A DNA stretch of 64,000 bases from Kiritimatiellia bacterium (GCA_018001225.1 JAGNIJ010000004.1:1-64000); one strand, 5' to 3'; counted from the stretch's first letter, positions 25,030-34,342 are shown. Program-made: numbers and translations. Notes: generated by a model not told the origin, from the letters alone.

Positions 25030-28000
25030 TCAGAACGCCATGTCAATCTCGGCGACGGCGCCCTCTTCGCCGCCCTGCGCCCGGTTCTCCTGCGCCTGGG
25101 TCTTCAGGGTATAGCCCCGGCCGTCGGAGCGGACGATGACGGCCAGGTCCCGGTCGGTGTTAAAGCAGGCGTCGGCGCCCAGGCGGTGCTCCACAAAGCG
25201 CCAGGTCAACTCGAAGGCCGAGACCGCGTCGCGCCCGGCCAGGCCGAGGGCGGGCCGGGGATTCCCGAACTCGAAGACGACCTTCTCCGGGGCGACCTTG
25301 TCGAGCAGCGGCTGCGTATCGGAGATCAGCGCCGCTTCCGTCGCGTCCTTCATGGCATCCGGGGCGGAGCGCGGCTGGGCGGCGCCGTGATGCGGGAAGA
25401 CGAGGACCTGGGCCTTCAGTTTGGCGGCCTCCGCCGATTGCGCGAGATTCCGCTGCCCGGCGAAATGCAGGTCGCTCGTCAGCAACATGGCGAAATCGCC
25501 GTAGCTCAACCGCAGGACGGCGGAGTTGTTTTCGATGGGGAACTCGCCCTCCGGGCCGCCGCCGGGATGCAGCACTTCCAGGCGGAGCACTTGACCGTCC
25601 ACGGTTTCCTCGGCGAGCACGGCGCCGGCCTTCAGCGGCTCGACGCGGACCACGGTATCGGCCCAGCGATTCCAAATGGTATCGCGGCGAGCGTACAGCG
25701 AGCGGGCCAGCGACACGCGGCGCGGGTGCAGGGGCGACCCGACCAGTTCGTCGTGCATCGTGTCCGCCAGGACCGGGCTGTACTGGTCGGCCCCCGCGCC
25801 GGCGAGTCGTTCCAGGAGGTCCTCGGCCGTCCACGAGGCGTCGAGGCCGACCAGTCCGGCCGGCAGGTAGAGCTGGTCCACCCACATGCCCTGCAGCACA
25901 TAGCCGATGCCGGCCGCGCGTTCCGGGCGCGGGGAGGTCATCACCAGCGCATCGAGCCGGCGGATGTTTTTGTAGGCCAGGAAAGGAACGATGTTGCGCT
26001 CGGCCTGGTTGAGGCGGCCGCGCTCGTGCTCGACGAAGCCGGCATCCACGAGGATGTTCTTTCCGTTCGGCGTTTCGATGAAGATCGAGCTGCCGTACCC
26101 GATGGAGAGCACCGTGACCTCGAGCTCCCGCCGGGAGCGGGACTCGTACCCGAACCACGCCGGCACGGTAGCGAGGATGACCAGGCCGGCGATGCCGGCG
26201 GCGACGGCGCGCCGCGCGGGCCAACCCAGGGTTTCCCCCCATTGCCGCAGGCGCTCGCGCAGCGGCTTGTTCCAGATCCAGACCGCGCACAGGAGGAAGT
26301 AGGCCAGCAGGAAGCGCGCCGAGGGCCGCCGGGAGAACGGATAGGGAAAATATTTCGTGCAGATGTGGGCCAGCCACAGGAAGGCCGTGGAGAAGAGCAG
26401 GTTGGCCGCGCTCAAGACGGTGGCGATGTACAGCCCGATCCCGGGGATCAGGCCCAGCAGGCCCGCCATGGCGGCGAGTTGGACCACGACGCCGATCAGG
26501 GGAATGGCGACCAGGTTCGCGTAGGCCCCGGCGAACGGCCAGCGGGCGAAGTAGAACGTGGACAGCGGCAGCATCATGCCAACCTGGATCGCGACCTGGG
26601 ACGCGAGGAACAGGGCGGGCCCCTGGGGCAGATCGGTGAAGCCGAACCGGCCGATCAGCCGCACGTCCCGCCGTTCCAGCCATTGCGCGCCCGCGCGCAG
26701 GGCGAACGCGAACAGGGTGAACGGCACGATGAACTGGGCGCTGACCAGCAGCGGCCAGTTGAGCATCCCGATGCCCGTCACCAGGAGCGCCAGCAGGATG
26801 AAGACGAAAAAGACGTTGCCGCGCAGCCGGCTCAAGAGGTCGAAGGCCACCGGCGTGATCAGGCCGAGGGACAGGATCGCGCCGAACGACAGCGTGAACG
26901 ACGGGTCCACGAGCACCAGCGGGTTTTCCAGCAGGATCAGGAAGGCCGCGACGGCCACGCCGAACAGCACCGACGAGCGAAGGCCGCCCTTCATGTAGGC
27001 CAGGGTGAGGAGGACGAGGCCGTGCATGATGACGGCGCGCAGCACGGAGGGCCGCGCCCCCGTGATGATGGCGAAAATCACCAGGGCCAGGATGATCAGC
27101 GGCGTGTACACCTGGCGCGGCAGGCGCAGCAGGGTGAAGATGCTGACAAACATGACCGTGATGATCGTCACATGCAATCCGGACACCGCCAGCACATGGT
27201 TCACGCCGGAGATCTTGAACTCCTCCGCGATGTACTCCTCGCATCCGACCACGGGCGCCGCCTCCGCCGGTTCGTCCTCCCCCTCGGCAGGGACCTGTCC
27301 GTGCCCGCTACCGAACAGGCACGGCGTATTCTGCAATCCGTAGCGGAGCCCCAGCGTCACGCCGCCGAGGAACGCCGTGTGCGGATAAGGGACCGTCAGC
27401 TTCAGGACGCGCAGCATCCGGTCGCGCAGCCCCAGCGAAAAGCGCACCACCGGGTTTCCGGTGCGGGAAGGCCCGCCGGCGGGCCCGACCTGGCGCAGGG
27501 GCGGCTCGGAGGAATCGCGATCCTGCACAACGTCCATCATTCCGAAGATATTGCTGTTCTGCAGGGTCCGACGCGGGTTGTAGCCCCCGGGGTTCGACGA
27601 CGCGCGGGCGATCGACACCCCGCCCTTCGCGACGATGTCGCTGCCGTAGGCCTCGGTCCGGGCGAAGCTATCGTACCCGATCATGTCCGGCTTGATCGTG
27701 ATGTGAACGTCCCCACCCTCGACCTTGAAGAATGGGCCGCCGGCGGCGGCCTGCACGAAGGCGGGAGTGACGGGCAGCACGGTTTTAAAATCGTAGACCA
27801 GCGGATCCGACGTGATCCGGCCGAGGATCGTCAGCGGGGCCTGGTTCCGGCCCGGCCGGGCGAAGGAACCGATGTGATTCGAGACCCGGTACAGGGCCAC
27901 CAACCCGCCGCGCGAGGTCTGGCCGGTGTTCTTCGGGGCGAGGACCTCCATCTGCGTGATCCGGCTGAAGGGCTGGGCCACCAGGTACTGGGTACCGACC

Positions 28001-28536
28001 GGATCGCCCGCGGCGATAGTGATGACCTCGCTCTGCTGGGGCACGCGCACCAGCTTGAAGCGCCACCGGGCCCGGGCGTCCATAGACGGCAGGCCCCTCT
28101 CGTCCAGCACCGGCTGGCGCGCGTCCAACTCACCGTGAAACCGCAATCGCACATCCTCGTCCAGTTCCGTCTGCTTGACCAGGCGGAGCCGGCTCGCGTC
28201 CGGCAGCGCGCTTTCCGTCTTGAGGCTCACCGCGCCCCCGGTCACGGTGATGGTCCCGAGCCGGTGATCGGGCACGGAATCCGCGCTGATGTAGCGCGTG
28301 TAGCCGAGGCTCACCATGCCGACGACGGCCAACACCGTGAAGACCGCGGCCGTCCAGGGCGAGGCCGCCCCCGTCCGCCGGAGCGCGCGGGCCGCCAGCC
28401 ACAGGAGCGGGCCCCCGAGCAGGATCGCCGTCAAGACCCAGAGGGCCGGGAGAAAGAGGGAGTCCAGGGGATAGAGCTTGGCCAGGGCCAGCCCGAGGAT
28501 ATACGTGTAGCTGAACAGCATCAGCTTATTTTGCAT
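25030..28536 (-). CDS. comEC: ComEC/Rec2-type DNA uptake channel with degenerate metallo-beta-lactamase domain
   Basis: A 1,168-residue inner-membrane protein, the expected size of full-length ComEC. It has N-terminal membrane helices, a periplasmic OB-like region (about 60-330), the competence domain with about ten helices and the hallmark SGVNHVLAVSGLHVTII (around residue 440), and a C-terminal beta-lactamase-like domain (from about residue 800, ILVDAGF). In that domain the usual H-x-D-x-D-H motif is replaced by TSPRPERAAG near residue 865, although the later VLVFPHHGA is kept. It would pass single-stranded DNA into the cytoplasm. It is the last gene of a tightly packed five-gene operon. 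Confidence 0.92.
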   Translation of the reverse strand: MQNKLMLFSYTYILGLALAKLYPLDSLFLPALWVLTAILLGGPLLWLAARALRRTGAASPWTAAVFTVLAVVGMVSLGYTRYISADSVPDHRLGTITVTGGAVSLKTESALPDASRLRLVKQTELDEDVRLRFHGELDARQPVLDERGLPSMDARARWRFKLVRVPQQSEVITIAAGDPVGTQYLVAQPFSRITQMEVLAPKNTGQTSRGGLVALYRVSNHIGSFARPGRNQAPLTILGRITSDPLVYDFKTVLPVTPAFVQAAAGGPFFKVEGGDVHITIKPDMIGYDSFARTEAYGSDIVAKGGVSIARASSNPGGYNPRRTLQNSNIFGMMDVVQDRDSSEPPLRQVGPAGGPSRTGNPVVRFSLGLRDRMLRVLKLTVPYPHTAFLGGVTLGLRYGLQNTPCLFGSGHGQVPAEGEDEPAEAAPVVGCEEYIAEEFKISGVNHVLAVSGLHVTIITVMFVSIFTLLRLPRQVYTPLIILALVIFAIITGARPSVLRAVIMHGLVLLTLAYMKGGLRSSVLFGVAVAAFLILLENPLVLVDPSFTLSFGAILSLGLITPVAFDLLSRLRGNVFFVFILLALLVTGIGMLNWPLLVSAQFIVPFTLFAFALRAGAQWLERRDVRLIGRFGFTDLPQGPALFLASQVAIQVGMMLPLSTFYFARWPFAGAYANLVAIPLIGVVVQLAAMAGLLGLIPGIGLYIATVLSAANLLFSTAFLWLAHICTKYFPYPFSRRPSARFLLAYFLLCAVWIWNKPLRERLRQWGETLGWPARRAVAAGIAGLVILATVPAWFGYESRSRRELEVTVLSIGYGSSIFIETPNGKNILVDAGFVEHERGRLNQAERNIVPFLAYKNIRRLDALVMTSPRPERAAGIGYVLQGMWVDQLYLPAGLVGLDASWTAEDLLERLAGAGADQYSPVLADTMHDELVGSPLHPRRVSLARSLYARRDTIWNRWADTVVRVEPLKAGAVLAEETVDGQVLRLEVLHPGGGPEGEFPIENNSAVLRLSYGDFAMLLTSDLHFAGQRNLAQSAEAAKLKAQVLVFPHHGAAQPRSAPDAMKDATEAALISDTQPLLDKVAPEKVVFEFGNPRPALGLAGRDAVSAFELTWRFVEHRLGADACFNTDRDLAVIVRSDGRGYTLKTQAQENRAQGGEEGAVAEIDMAF

Positions 28537-28732
28537 CGGACGCCTCCTCCACCGTGGCCTTGACGACGGGGTAGAAGGCCTCGTTGGACCTCCAGATGGC
28601 CGTGTCGCCGGGAGTGCCCTTCCTCACCATATTGAACAATTCGCGGTAGTCCTGATTCAGGGCAATGACCGCAATGCCCAGCAGGAAGGCCACCAGGAGC
28701 ATCATCACCATGGCTTTTGCGCCTTTTTCCAT
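28526..28732 (-). CDS. Small single-pass membrane protein
   Basis: A 68-residue protein with one hydrophobic segment (residues 8-24, MVMMLLVAFLLGIAVIAL) and a short polar C-terminal domain predicted to lie outside the membrane. No family recognised. Its stop overlaps the comEC start by 11 bases and its start is 3 bases after the preceding gene, so it is certainly co-transcribed. It may be an assembly subunit of the uptake channel, which is inference from position only. Confidence 0.65.
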   Translation of the reverse strand: MEKGAKAMVMMLLVAFLLGIAVIALNQDYRELFNMVRKGTPGDTAIWRSNEAFYPVVKATVEEASDAK

Positions 28733-28735
28733 AAG

Positions 28736-28942
28736 CTACTCGCTTGCGTGGTTGGTTGTTTTACGACGCTGCAGGAGAAACGCGTAGACAAAGAGCATCG
28801 GCATGACCGGCAGCAGGTAGAGCACGCCGTCCTGCGTGCGCATGATACGGCGCCCGCCGAACGCCAGCCAGAACAGGTAGACGGTCAGGCCGAGCGTGTT
28901 CACCGCCAGGATCAGCCGCTCCAGTTTGCTCCGCGAACTCAT
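28736..28942 (-). CDS. Small two-helix membrane protein
   Basis: A 68-residue protein with two predicted membrane helices (about residues 11-28 and 40-57) and charged ends. The start overlaps the stop of the NERD gene by four bases (ATGA). Not recognised as a named family. The tight coupling makes it a real gene despite its size. Confidence 0.65.
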   Translation of the reverse strand: MSSRSKLERLILAVNTLGLTVYLFWLAFGGRRIMRTQDGVLYLLPVMPMLFVYAFLLQRRKTTNHASE

Positions 28943-29700
28943 CGGCCCTTCTTCTTCAGCAGCTCAATCACGGCGGTCACTTCCTCGGCGGTATACTGGC
29001 GGTCCGACGTTTGCTTCACGATGTACCGCGCGGCCTCGGGCGGCTTCAGGAGCGGAACCGTGGAGCTTCGGACCCAGAACATCGCCTCGGGCGAGCGCGA
29101 GACCAGGATCGGGTACACGTGCGGCCAATCCACGCCTTCGTCCTTCAGGAACAGGCGCAGGACCTCGACCTGCCGCTTGCACTGGGCGATGGGATTCCGG
29201 AGCTTGATGGGCTTGTCCCCGGGCCGCCGCACCTGGGTCCACGTGTCATCGTCCTCGCCGCCGTCAATTTCTCCCCTCCAGGTCTTGGTCTCGACCACGA
29301 AGATGCCTCGCGGGGTGACGACCAGGTGGTCCATCTGGGCGCGTTTCCAGCCGTGCTTGACCGAGAGATCGTTGAGGATATAGGAATCGTTGCCGAGCGC
29401 GTTGTTCAGCACCTGCGTGACGCTCATCTCGCCCTTCAGGCCCGCGCTGACGGACTGATGCTCCCTCTTGTTTTCCCGGACTTTAAACCCGTGGCCGACG
29501 GCCAGGAAACCCAGCACAATGCCCGCGGCCAGCAGGCCTCCCCCTCCCTTGCCGAGCACCAGCAGGGCCACGCCGGTGGCCAGGAGGATCGCCGCCAGGC
29601 CGGTCTCAATCCAGACCAGCTTCTGCAGCACCGCACTCTCTTTTTTCAGCGAGTCGCGCTTGCGGTGCAGGCTGGTTTCATCCGTCAGGATGCGGGCCAT
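28939..29700 (-). CDS. Membrane-anchored NERD-domain (nuclease-related) protein
   Basis: A 253-residue protein. It has an N-terminal coiled segment (8-28), two membrane helices (about 31-50 and 53-70) and a NERD domain (about 85-200): GLKGEMSVTQVLNNAL, QMDHLVVTPRGIFVVETKTW. The PD-(D/E)xK-like catalytic set D124, E137 and K139 is intact. NERD proteins are predicted nucleases related to Holliday-junction resolvases. The gene lies 3 bases after the triple-TRAM gene and is coupled to the next gene. Its place in a comEC operon suggests processing of incoming or damaged DNA, though the catalytic domain should face the cytoplasm. Confidence 0.85.
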   Translation of the reverse strand: MARILTDETSLHRKRDSLKKESAVLQKLVWIETGLAAILLATGVALLVLGKGGGGLLAAGIVLGFLAVGHGFKVRENKREHQSVSAGLKGEMSVTQVLNNALGNDSYILNDLSVKHGWKRAQMDHLVVTPRGIFVVETKTWRGEIDGGEDDDTWTQVRRPGDKPIKLRNPIAQCKRQVEVLRLFLKDEGVDWPHVYPILVSRSPEAMFWVRSSTVPLLKPPEAARYIVKQTSDRQYTAEEVTAVIELLKKKGR

Positions 29701-29703
29701 GGC

Positions 29704-30711
29704 TCACGGGCCCCCTTGCGGCGCCGGGGCGCTGACCGTGACGGGCGCGCCGATCACCTCGGCCCGGGCAAAGCGGGCCATGCGCTGCACGATGCGCACG
29801 CGGACCCGCTGGTCCGGCCGGCCGCCGGACACGAAAACCACGAGCCCGCCGATTTTTGCCACCCCGTCCCGGTCGGGTGACCGCCGGTCGGCCTCGGTGA
29901 TCGTTACATCGAAGACCCGGCCGGCCACGACGTCCTCGGCCCGGGCGGAATCCCCGTCCACCGGCTTTTCATCCACGACGGGCGCCGGGGCCGCAGCTTC
30001 GGCCGCGGGCGTCGCGGAACCGGCGGCCCCCTCGACCACCCGGCCCCGCGCGAACCGTCCCAGGTTCTCGGTCACTTCGAACTGAACCGTCTGCCCGACG
30101 GCGGCCCCTTGCACAAAAATCACCTTGCCCTGGACGCGGATGATCCCGTCCCCTTCCTTCCCGAGTTCCTGGGCCGCACCCGAGTACAAGCGGCCCACCT
30201 CCACGGGGTCCGGGCGCCCGTCCGCCGGGCGGCCTTCCGAGGAGCGCCCCCGAGAGGCGACAGGCCTCAAATCCGAAAGCGGGACGGTTTCCAGCTTCTT
30301 GATAAGCACGGCCTCCGCCACGCTCCTCTTCACGCGGGTCACCTCGACGATGGCGATCTCGCCCCGGCGGCCGCCGGATACGAACGTCACCAGGCCCCCG
30401 ATCTTGGCCACGCCGGACGCGCCCTCGTCCGATTCATCGTCGATCAGCACGCGGTATCGTCGGCCCACCTCGGCCTTGACATCGAAACGGTCCACGGCAT
30501 CCACGATCTCGTGCCGGTAGACGCCGGCGGTGGATGGATCCTCCGACACGACCACCTCGATGACCTCCGTCTCCTCGTTATCCGGTTTCAGCGCGAGCCA
30601 GAGCACCGCGAGGACGGCCACGAGGCTGACGACCAGCAGGATCCACAGGCTCATTCGGCTCGGTGGCCTGACGGCCGCCGCATCAGCGGGGGGGGATGGG
30701 TTTGTTGTCAT
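29704..30711 (-). CDS. Membrane protein with three TRAM domains
   Basis: A 335-residue protein. One N-terminal membrane helix (residues 21-41) is followed by three TRAM modules at about 81-137, 171-226 and 262-320, with GVAKIGGLVTFVSGGRRGEI, GIIRVQGKVIFVQGAAVGQT and GVAKIGGLVVFVSGGRPDQR. Ala/Pro-rich linkers separate them. TRAM is a small RNA-binding beta-barrel normally fused to tRNA-modifying enzymes; three in a row on a membrane anchor is unusual. A much longer frame continues upstream but overlaps the divergent PAS gene on the other strand; the start at 30711 gives a normal anchor. It is the first gene of the comEC operon. Confidence 0.8.
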   Translation of the reverse strand: MTTNPSPPADAAAVRPPSRMSLWILLVVSLVAVLAVLWLALKPDNEETEVIEVVVSEDPSTAGVYRHEIVDAVDRFDVKAEVGRRYRVLIDDESDEGASGVAKIGGLVTFVSGGRRGEIAIVEVTRVKRSVAEAVLIKKLETVPLSDLRPVASRGRSSEGRPADGRPDPVEVGRLYSGAAQELGKEGDGIIRVQGKVIFVQGAAVGQTVQFEVTENLGRFARGRVVEGAAGSATPAAEAAAPAPVVDEKPVDGDSARAEDVVAGRVFDVTITEADRRSPDRDGVAKIGGLVVFVSGGRPDQRVRVRIVQRMARFARAEVIGAPVTVSAPAPQGGP

Positions 30712-30852
30712 ATGTAATTTTTCATTCTTAACGACTGGAAAGACTAAATGCAATGGCCATTGTGCCTCGGTATTCTTTTCCCTGACGCTGGCCGCCGCCG
30801 CGGGGGGCCTGTCGAAACGTTCCATGTAGAGCAAAAAGGGGCTTGTCAGGGC

Positions 30853-30881
30853 TTGACTTCCTCCCGGGCAATCTGCATAAA
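30853..30881 (+). promoter_or_regulatory. Sigma-70-like promoter for the PAS-sensor gene
   Basis: TTGACT (30853-30858), 17 bases, CATAAA (30876-30881), 25 bases before the ATG at 30907. It lies in the divergent region shared with the triple-TRAM operon. Confidence 0.45.
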
Positions 30882-30906
30882 CGGCCGGACTTTTTATACG
30901 ACGTAC

Positions 30907-32871
30907 ATGCATTCCGCATCTTTGAGTTCCGAGGAAGCCCTCCGCCTGTTCGAAAGCGGTCCGACGGTCATGTTCAAATGGAAGGCCGCCGAGGGCTGGC
31001 CGGTGGAATACGTCTCCCCGAATATCGCGCAGTTCGGATACCAGCCCGGGGATTTCATCAGCGGGCGGCTTCCTTACGCCGCGATTGTCCATCCGGACGA
31101 CCTGGCCCGCGTCGCGGAGGAAGTCCGGCAGTTCAGCGAATCCGGCCTCGCGCACTTCGAGCAGGATTACCGGATCCTGGATAAGGACGGCGGCTCCCGG
31201 TGGCTGCACGACTTCACCGTGGTGCGGCGCGACCCGCAGGGCGCGATCACCCACTACTACGGGTACATCCAGGACGTCACCGCCCGCCGCCAGGCCCAGG
31301 AAGCCGCGCAGGAAAACTGGGCCAAGTACCGGGCGATCGTGGACGCCTACGACGGCCTGATCTACATCTGCTCGGCCGACCTGAAGATCGAGTTCATGAA
31401 CCGGCGCTTCATCGAGCGAACGGGGCGCGACGCGACCGGCGAGTTCTGCTACAAAGCCCTGCACGACCGGGACAGCCGGTGCCCCTGGTGCGTCAACGAG
31501 ACGGTCTTCCAGGGCAAAACCGTGCGATGGGAGGTCTTGAGTCCCAAGGACCACCGCTGGTACCACGTGGTGGACACGCCGATCCTCCATCCCGACGGCC
31601 GCCAGTCCAAGATGGCGATGATCCAGGACATCACGGAGCGCAAGCAATCGGAATCGCTCCTGCGCCGGCGGGAAGCCATTCTCGAGGCCATCGGCTTCGC
31701 CTCCGAGCAGTTCCTCAAATGCCATGCGCTGGAGCAGTGCATCCAGGCGGTCCTGGCCCGGCTCGGGCAGGCCATCAGCGTGCACCGCGTGCACGTCACC
31801 GAGGTGCGCGCCGCCGGGCCCGAGGAATTCACGGCCGACCGCCGGTACGAGTGGACGGCCTCCGGGCTGCCCCCGCAATTGTACTACTCCGCCTGGCGCG
31901 CGTTCCCGATGCAACGTCAGGGCTTCGGCCGCTGGATCGAGCAACTCGGCCGCGGCCAGATCATCAGCGGCGACGTGGTCGAGTTTCCCCCCGGCGAGCA
32001 GTCCTTGTTGAGCCGGCAGCAGATCGGCTCCGTGGCCGCGCTGCCCTTTTTTGTCAACGGGGCCTGGCGCGGGTTTCTCGGGTTCGAGGTGCACGAGGGA
32101 CGGCGGACCTGGTCCCTGGTCGAACTGGAGGCGTTGAAGACGGTGGCCGCGCTGCTGGGCGCGGCGCTCCAGCGCCAGGAGGCCGAGCAATCCCTGCGCC
32201 GGAGCGAGGAACGGCACGCCCAGATCCTGAACGCGATTCCCGACCTGATGCTTCGCTTCGATCGGAACGGCACCGTGCTGGACGTCAAGTCCGCGCCGGA
32301 CGGCGACATGCCGGACCGCGCGATGATGATGGGCAACGCCCTCGACCTGTTCCTGCCGGCCCCCGCCGCGCACAAGCTCCGCCAGGCCGCCGACCGGCTC
32401 TGGGAAACAGGACGGCGGCAGGTGTTCGATGTGACGCTCGCCGAAGACGGGTCCCGGGTGTACGAAGTCCGCATGGTCCCGGCGGCCAAGAGCGAAGCCC
32501 TGGCCATCCTGCGCGACATCACGGCCCGGAAAAAGGCCGACGTGGCCATCGCCAAGCTCGCCGCCTTCCCGCTTAGCAATCCGAATCCCCTTCTGGAACT
32601 CTCGGAATCCGGCGACGTCCTGTTCGGAAACCGGGCGGCCCGGGACGTCGCGGTCTCGCTCGGCCTGGAGAAATCCTCGGAGATCCTGCCCGCGGATCAT
32701 CAGGTCCTGTGCCGCGAGTGCCTGGCATCGGGCACCACGCGACAGGGCCGGTACGAGAAAACGGGCCACCCGCCGATCCTGTGGACTTTCATGCCGGTTC
32801 TCGAGAGCCATTCGGTCCATGCCTACGGTTTCGTGCCGCCGCCGGGACTGGAGCTTCGGGCCCCGACGTAA
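30907..32871 (+). CDS. Multi-PAS/GAF sensory protein without an output domain
   Basis: A 654-residue cytoplasmic protein made only of sensory modules: PAS-PAC 1 (about 10-135, ending YYGYIQDVTARRQAQE), PAS 2 (about 140-255, with two cysteines in SRCPWCVNETVFQGK, ending MIQDITERKQ), a GAF-like domain (about 275-425), PAS 3 (about 430-540, ending LRDITARKKA) and a partial fourth region with DHQVLCRECLASGTTRQG. No kinase, GGDEF, HTH or phosphatase domain follows; the next gene is a photolyase. The cysteine-bearing motifs recall PAS proteins that sense redox or metals. It may act through protein contact, for example with the PhoR kinase nearby. Confidence 0.8.
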   Translation: MHSASLSSEEALRLFESGPTVMFKWKAAEGWPVEYVSPNIAQFGYQPGDFISGRLPYAAIVHPDDLARVAEEVRQFSESGLAHFEQDYRILDKDGGSRWLHDFTVVRRDPQGAITHYYGYIQDVTARRQAQEAAQENWAKYRAIVDAYDGLIYICSADLKIEFMNRRFIERTGRDATGEFCYKALHDRDSRCPWCVNETVFQGKTVRWEVLSPKDHRWYHVVDTPILHPDGRQSKMAMIQDITERKQSESLLRRREAILEAIGFASEQFLKCHALEQCIQAVLARLGQAISVHRVHVTEVRAAGPEEFTADRRYEWTASGLPPQLYYSAWRAFPMQRQGFGRWIEQLGRGQIISGDVVEFPPGEQSLLSRQQIGSVAALPFFVNGAWRGFLGFEVHEGRRTWSLVELEALKTVAALLGAALQRQEAEQSLRRSEERHAQILNAIPDLMLRFDRNGTVLDVKSAPDGDMPDRAMMMGNALDLFLPAPAAHKLRQAADRLWETGRRQVFDVTLAEDGSRVYEVRMVPAAKSEALAILRDITARKKADVAIAKLAAFPLSNPNPLLELSESGDVLFGNRAARDVAVSLGLEKSSEILPADHQVLCRECLASGTTRQGRYEKTGHPPILWTFMPVLESHSVHAYGFVPPPGLELRAPT

Positions 32872-32885
32872 ATCGGTCATGCGCC

Positions 32886-34334
32886 ATGGGACATAAGCCC
32901 CCCGCGATCGTCTGGTTTCGCCGCGACCTGCGGCTGGCGGACCACCTCGCGCTCCGCGCCGCCTGCCGGCTCGGGCCCGTGGTGCCCGTGTACCTCCACA
33001 CGCCGGACCTGGACGCGGCATGGCGGGCCGGCGCCGCCTCGAACTGGTGGCTGCATCATTCCCTGCTTTCACTCCGCGAGACCTTGCGCAGCCGGGGCTC
33101 GGAACTGGTGCTGCGGAAAGGCCGGGATCCCCTCCCGCTCCTGCGCCGGCTGGCCCGGGAAACCGGCGCGAACGCGGTCAGATGGAACGCCGTGCCGGAC
33201 CCCGCCGCGCGACGGCACGACGCGGAACTCTGCGCGGCGCTGGAGCAGGACGGCCTCACGGTGGAAATCCATGAGGCCGCCCTGCTCTTCGAGCCGAACC
33301 TGATCCGGAACAAGCAGGACCGTCCCTTCCAGGTCTTCACCCCGTTCTGGCGGCACTGCCTGGAATCGCTGTCTCCCGAGCCGCCGGCCGCCGCGCCCGG
33401 CGATATCCCGGCGCCCGGCCGCTTCCCCGACGGGGAAAACGTGGACGCTTTGGATCTGCTGCCCGCGATCGACTGGGCGGCCGGGTTCCGCGACACGTGG
33501 GAGCCCGGCGAGCAAGGAGCCCTCAAGGTGCTTCGCCGATTCATCCGGTCCGGGCTGGAGTCCTATGACACCGACAGGGACCGGCCGGACCGGGAGGGCA
33601 CGTCACGGCTCTCGCCGCATCTGCATTTCGGCGAGATCAGCGTCCGCCAGGTCTGGCAGGCCGTGGAGCAGGCGGCCGCCGGCCGGCCGCCGGCTCGAAA
33701 GGCCGCGCTCGTCTACCAGCGGGAGCTCGGCTGGCGCGAGTTCGCGCACCACCTGCTGGAGCATTTTCCGCGTACGCCGGAGGAGCCGCTGCATCCCGAG
33801 TTCGGCCGGTTTCCCTGGCGGCGCGACAAGGCGATCCTGAAGGCCTGGCAAAAGGGCCTGACCGGTTACCCGATCGTGGATGCCGGCATGCGGGAATTGT
33901 GGCGCACGGGCTGGATGCACAACCGCGTGCGAATGATCGTCGCCTCGTTTCTCGTCAAGGACCTTCTCCTGCCCTGGCAGGAAGGCGCACGCTGGTTCTG
34001 GGACACGCTCCTGGACGCGGACCTGGCGAACAACACGCTCGGCTGGCAGTGGTCCGCCGGCTGCGGCGCGGACGCGGCCCCCTACTTCCGGATCTTTAAT
34101 CCCGTCCTGCAGGCCGCCAAGTTCGACCCGGGGGGCGAGTACATCCGCCGCTGGGTGCCGGAATTGAAGGCGCTTCCCGCCCCCTGGCTTTTCAAGCCCT
34201 GGGAGGCGGAGCCGCTCGAACTCCAGGCGGCCGGCGTGGTGCTCGGCCAGACCTATCCGCGGCCGGTCGTCGACCATTCCGAGGCCCGCGACCGCGCCCT
34301 GGCGGCGTACGCGGGGATGAAGAATCCGGGTTGA
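32886..34334 (+). CDS. phrB: Deoxyribodipyrimidine photolyase
   Basis: A 482-residue cryptochrome/photolyase that repairs UV-induced cyclobutane pyrimidine dimers with light. The N-terminal alpha/beta antenna domain starts IVWFRRDLRLADHLAL. The C-terminal FAD domain contains TSRLSPHLHFGEISVRQV, ELGWREFAHHLLEHFP, GYPIVDAGMRELWRTGWMHN and the ANNTLGWQWSAGCGADAAPYFRIFNP block with the conserved FAD-contacting Asn/Trp/Asp. Length and motifs fit class I CPD photolyase. It follows the PAS sensor by 14 bases, so the two are likely one transcript. Confidence 0.95.
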   Translation: MGHKPPAIVWFRRDLRLADHLALRAACRLGPVVPVYLHTPDLDAAWRAGAASNWWLHHSLLSLRETLRSRGSELVLRKGRDPLPLLRRLARETGANAVRWNAVPDPAARRHDAELCAALEQDGLTVEIHEAALLFEPNLIRNKQDRPFQVFTPFWRHCLESLSPEPPAAAPGDIPAPGRFPDGENVDALDLLPAIDWAAGFRDTWEPGEQGALKVLRRFIRSGLESYDTDRDRPDREGTSRLSPHLHFGEISVRQVWQAVEQAAAGRPPARKAALVYQRELGWREFAHHLLEHFPRTPEEPLHPEFGRFPWRRDKAILKAWQKGLTGYPIVDAGMRELWRTGWMHNRVRMIVASFLVKDLLLPWQEGARWFWDTLLDADLANNTLGWQWSAGCGADAAPYFRIFNPVLQAAKFDPGGEYIRRWVPELKALPAPWLFKPWEAEPLELQAAGVVLGQTYPRPVVDHSEARDRALAAYAGMKNPG

Positions 34335-34342
34335 ACAAAGAA

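Noticed and set aside
30712-33072. Long minus-strand extension upstream of the triple-TRAM protein
   Set aside because: It is antisense to the PAS sensor and photolyase; only the part after 30711 has anchor and TRAM domains.
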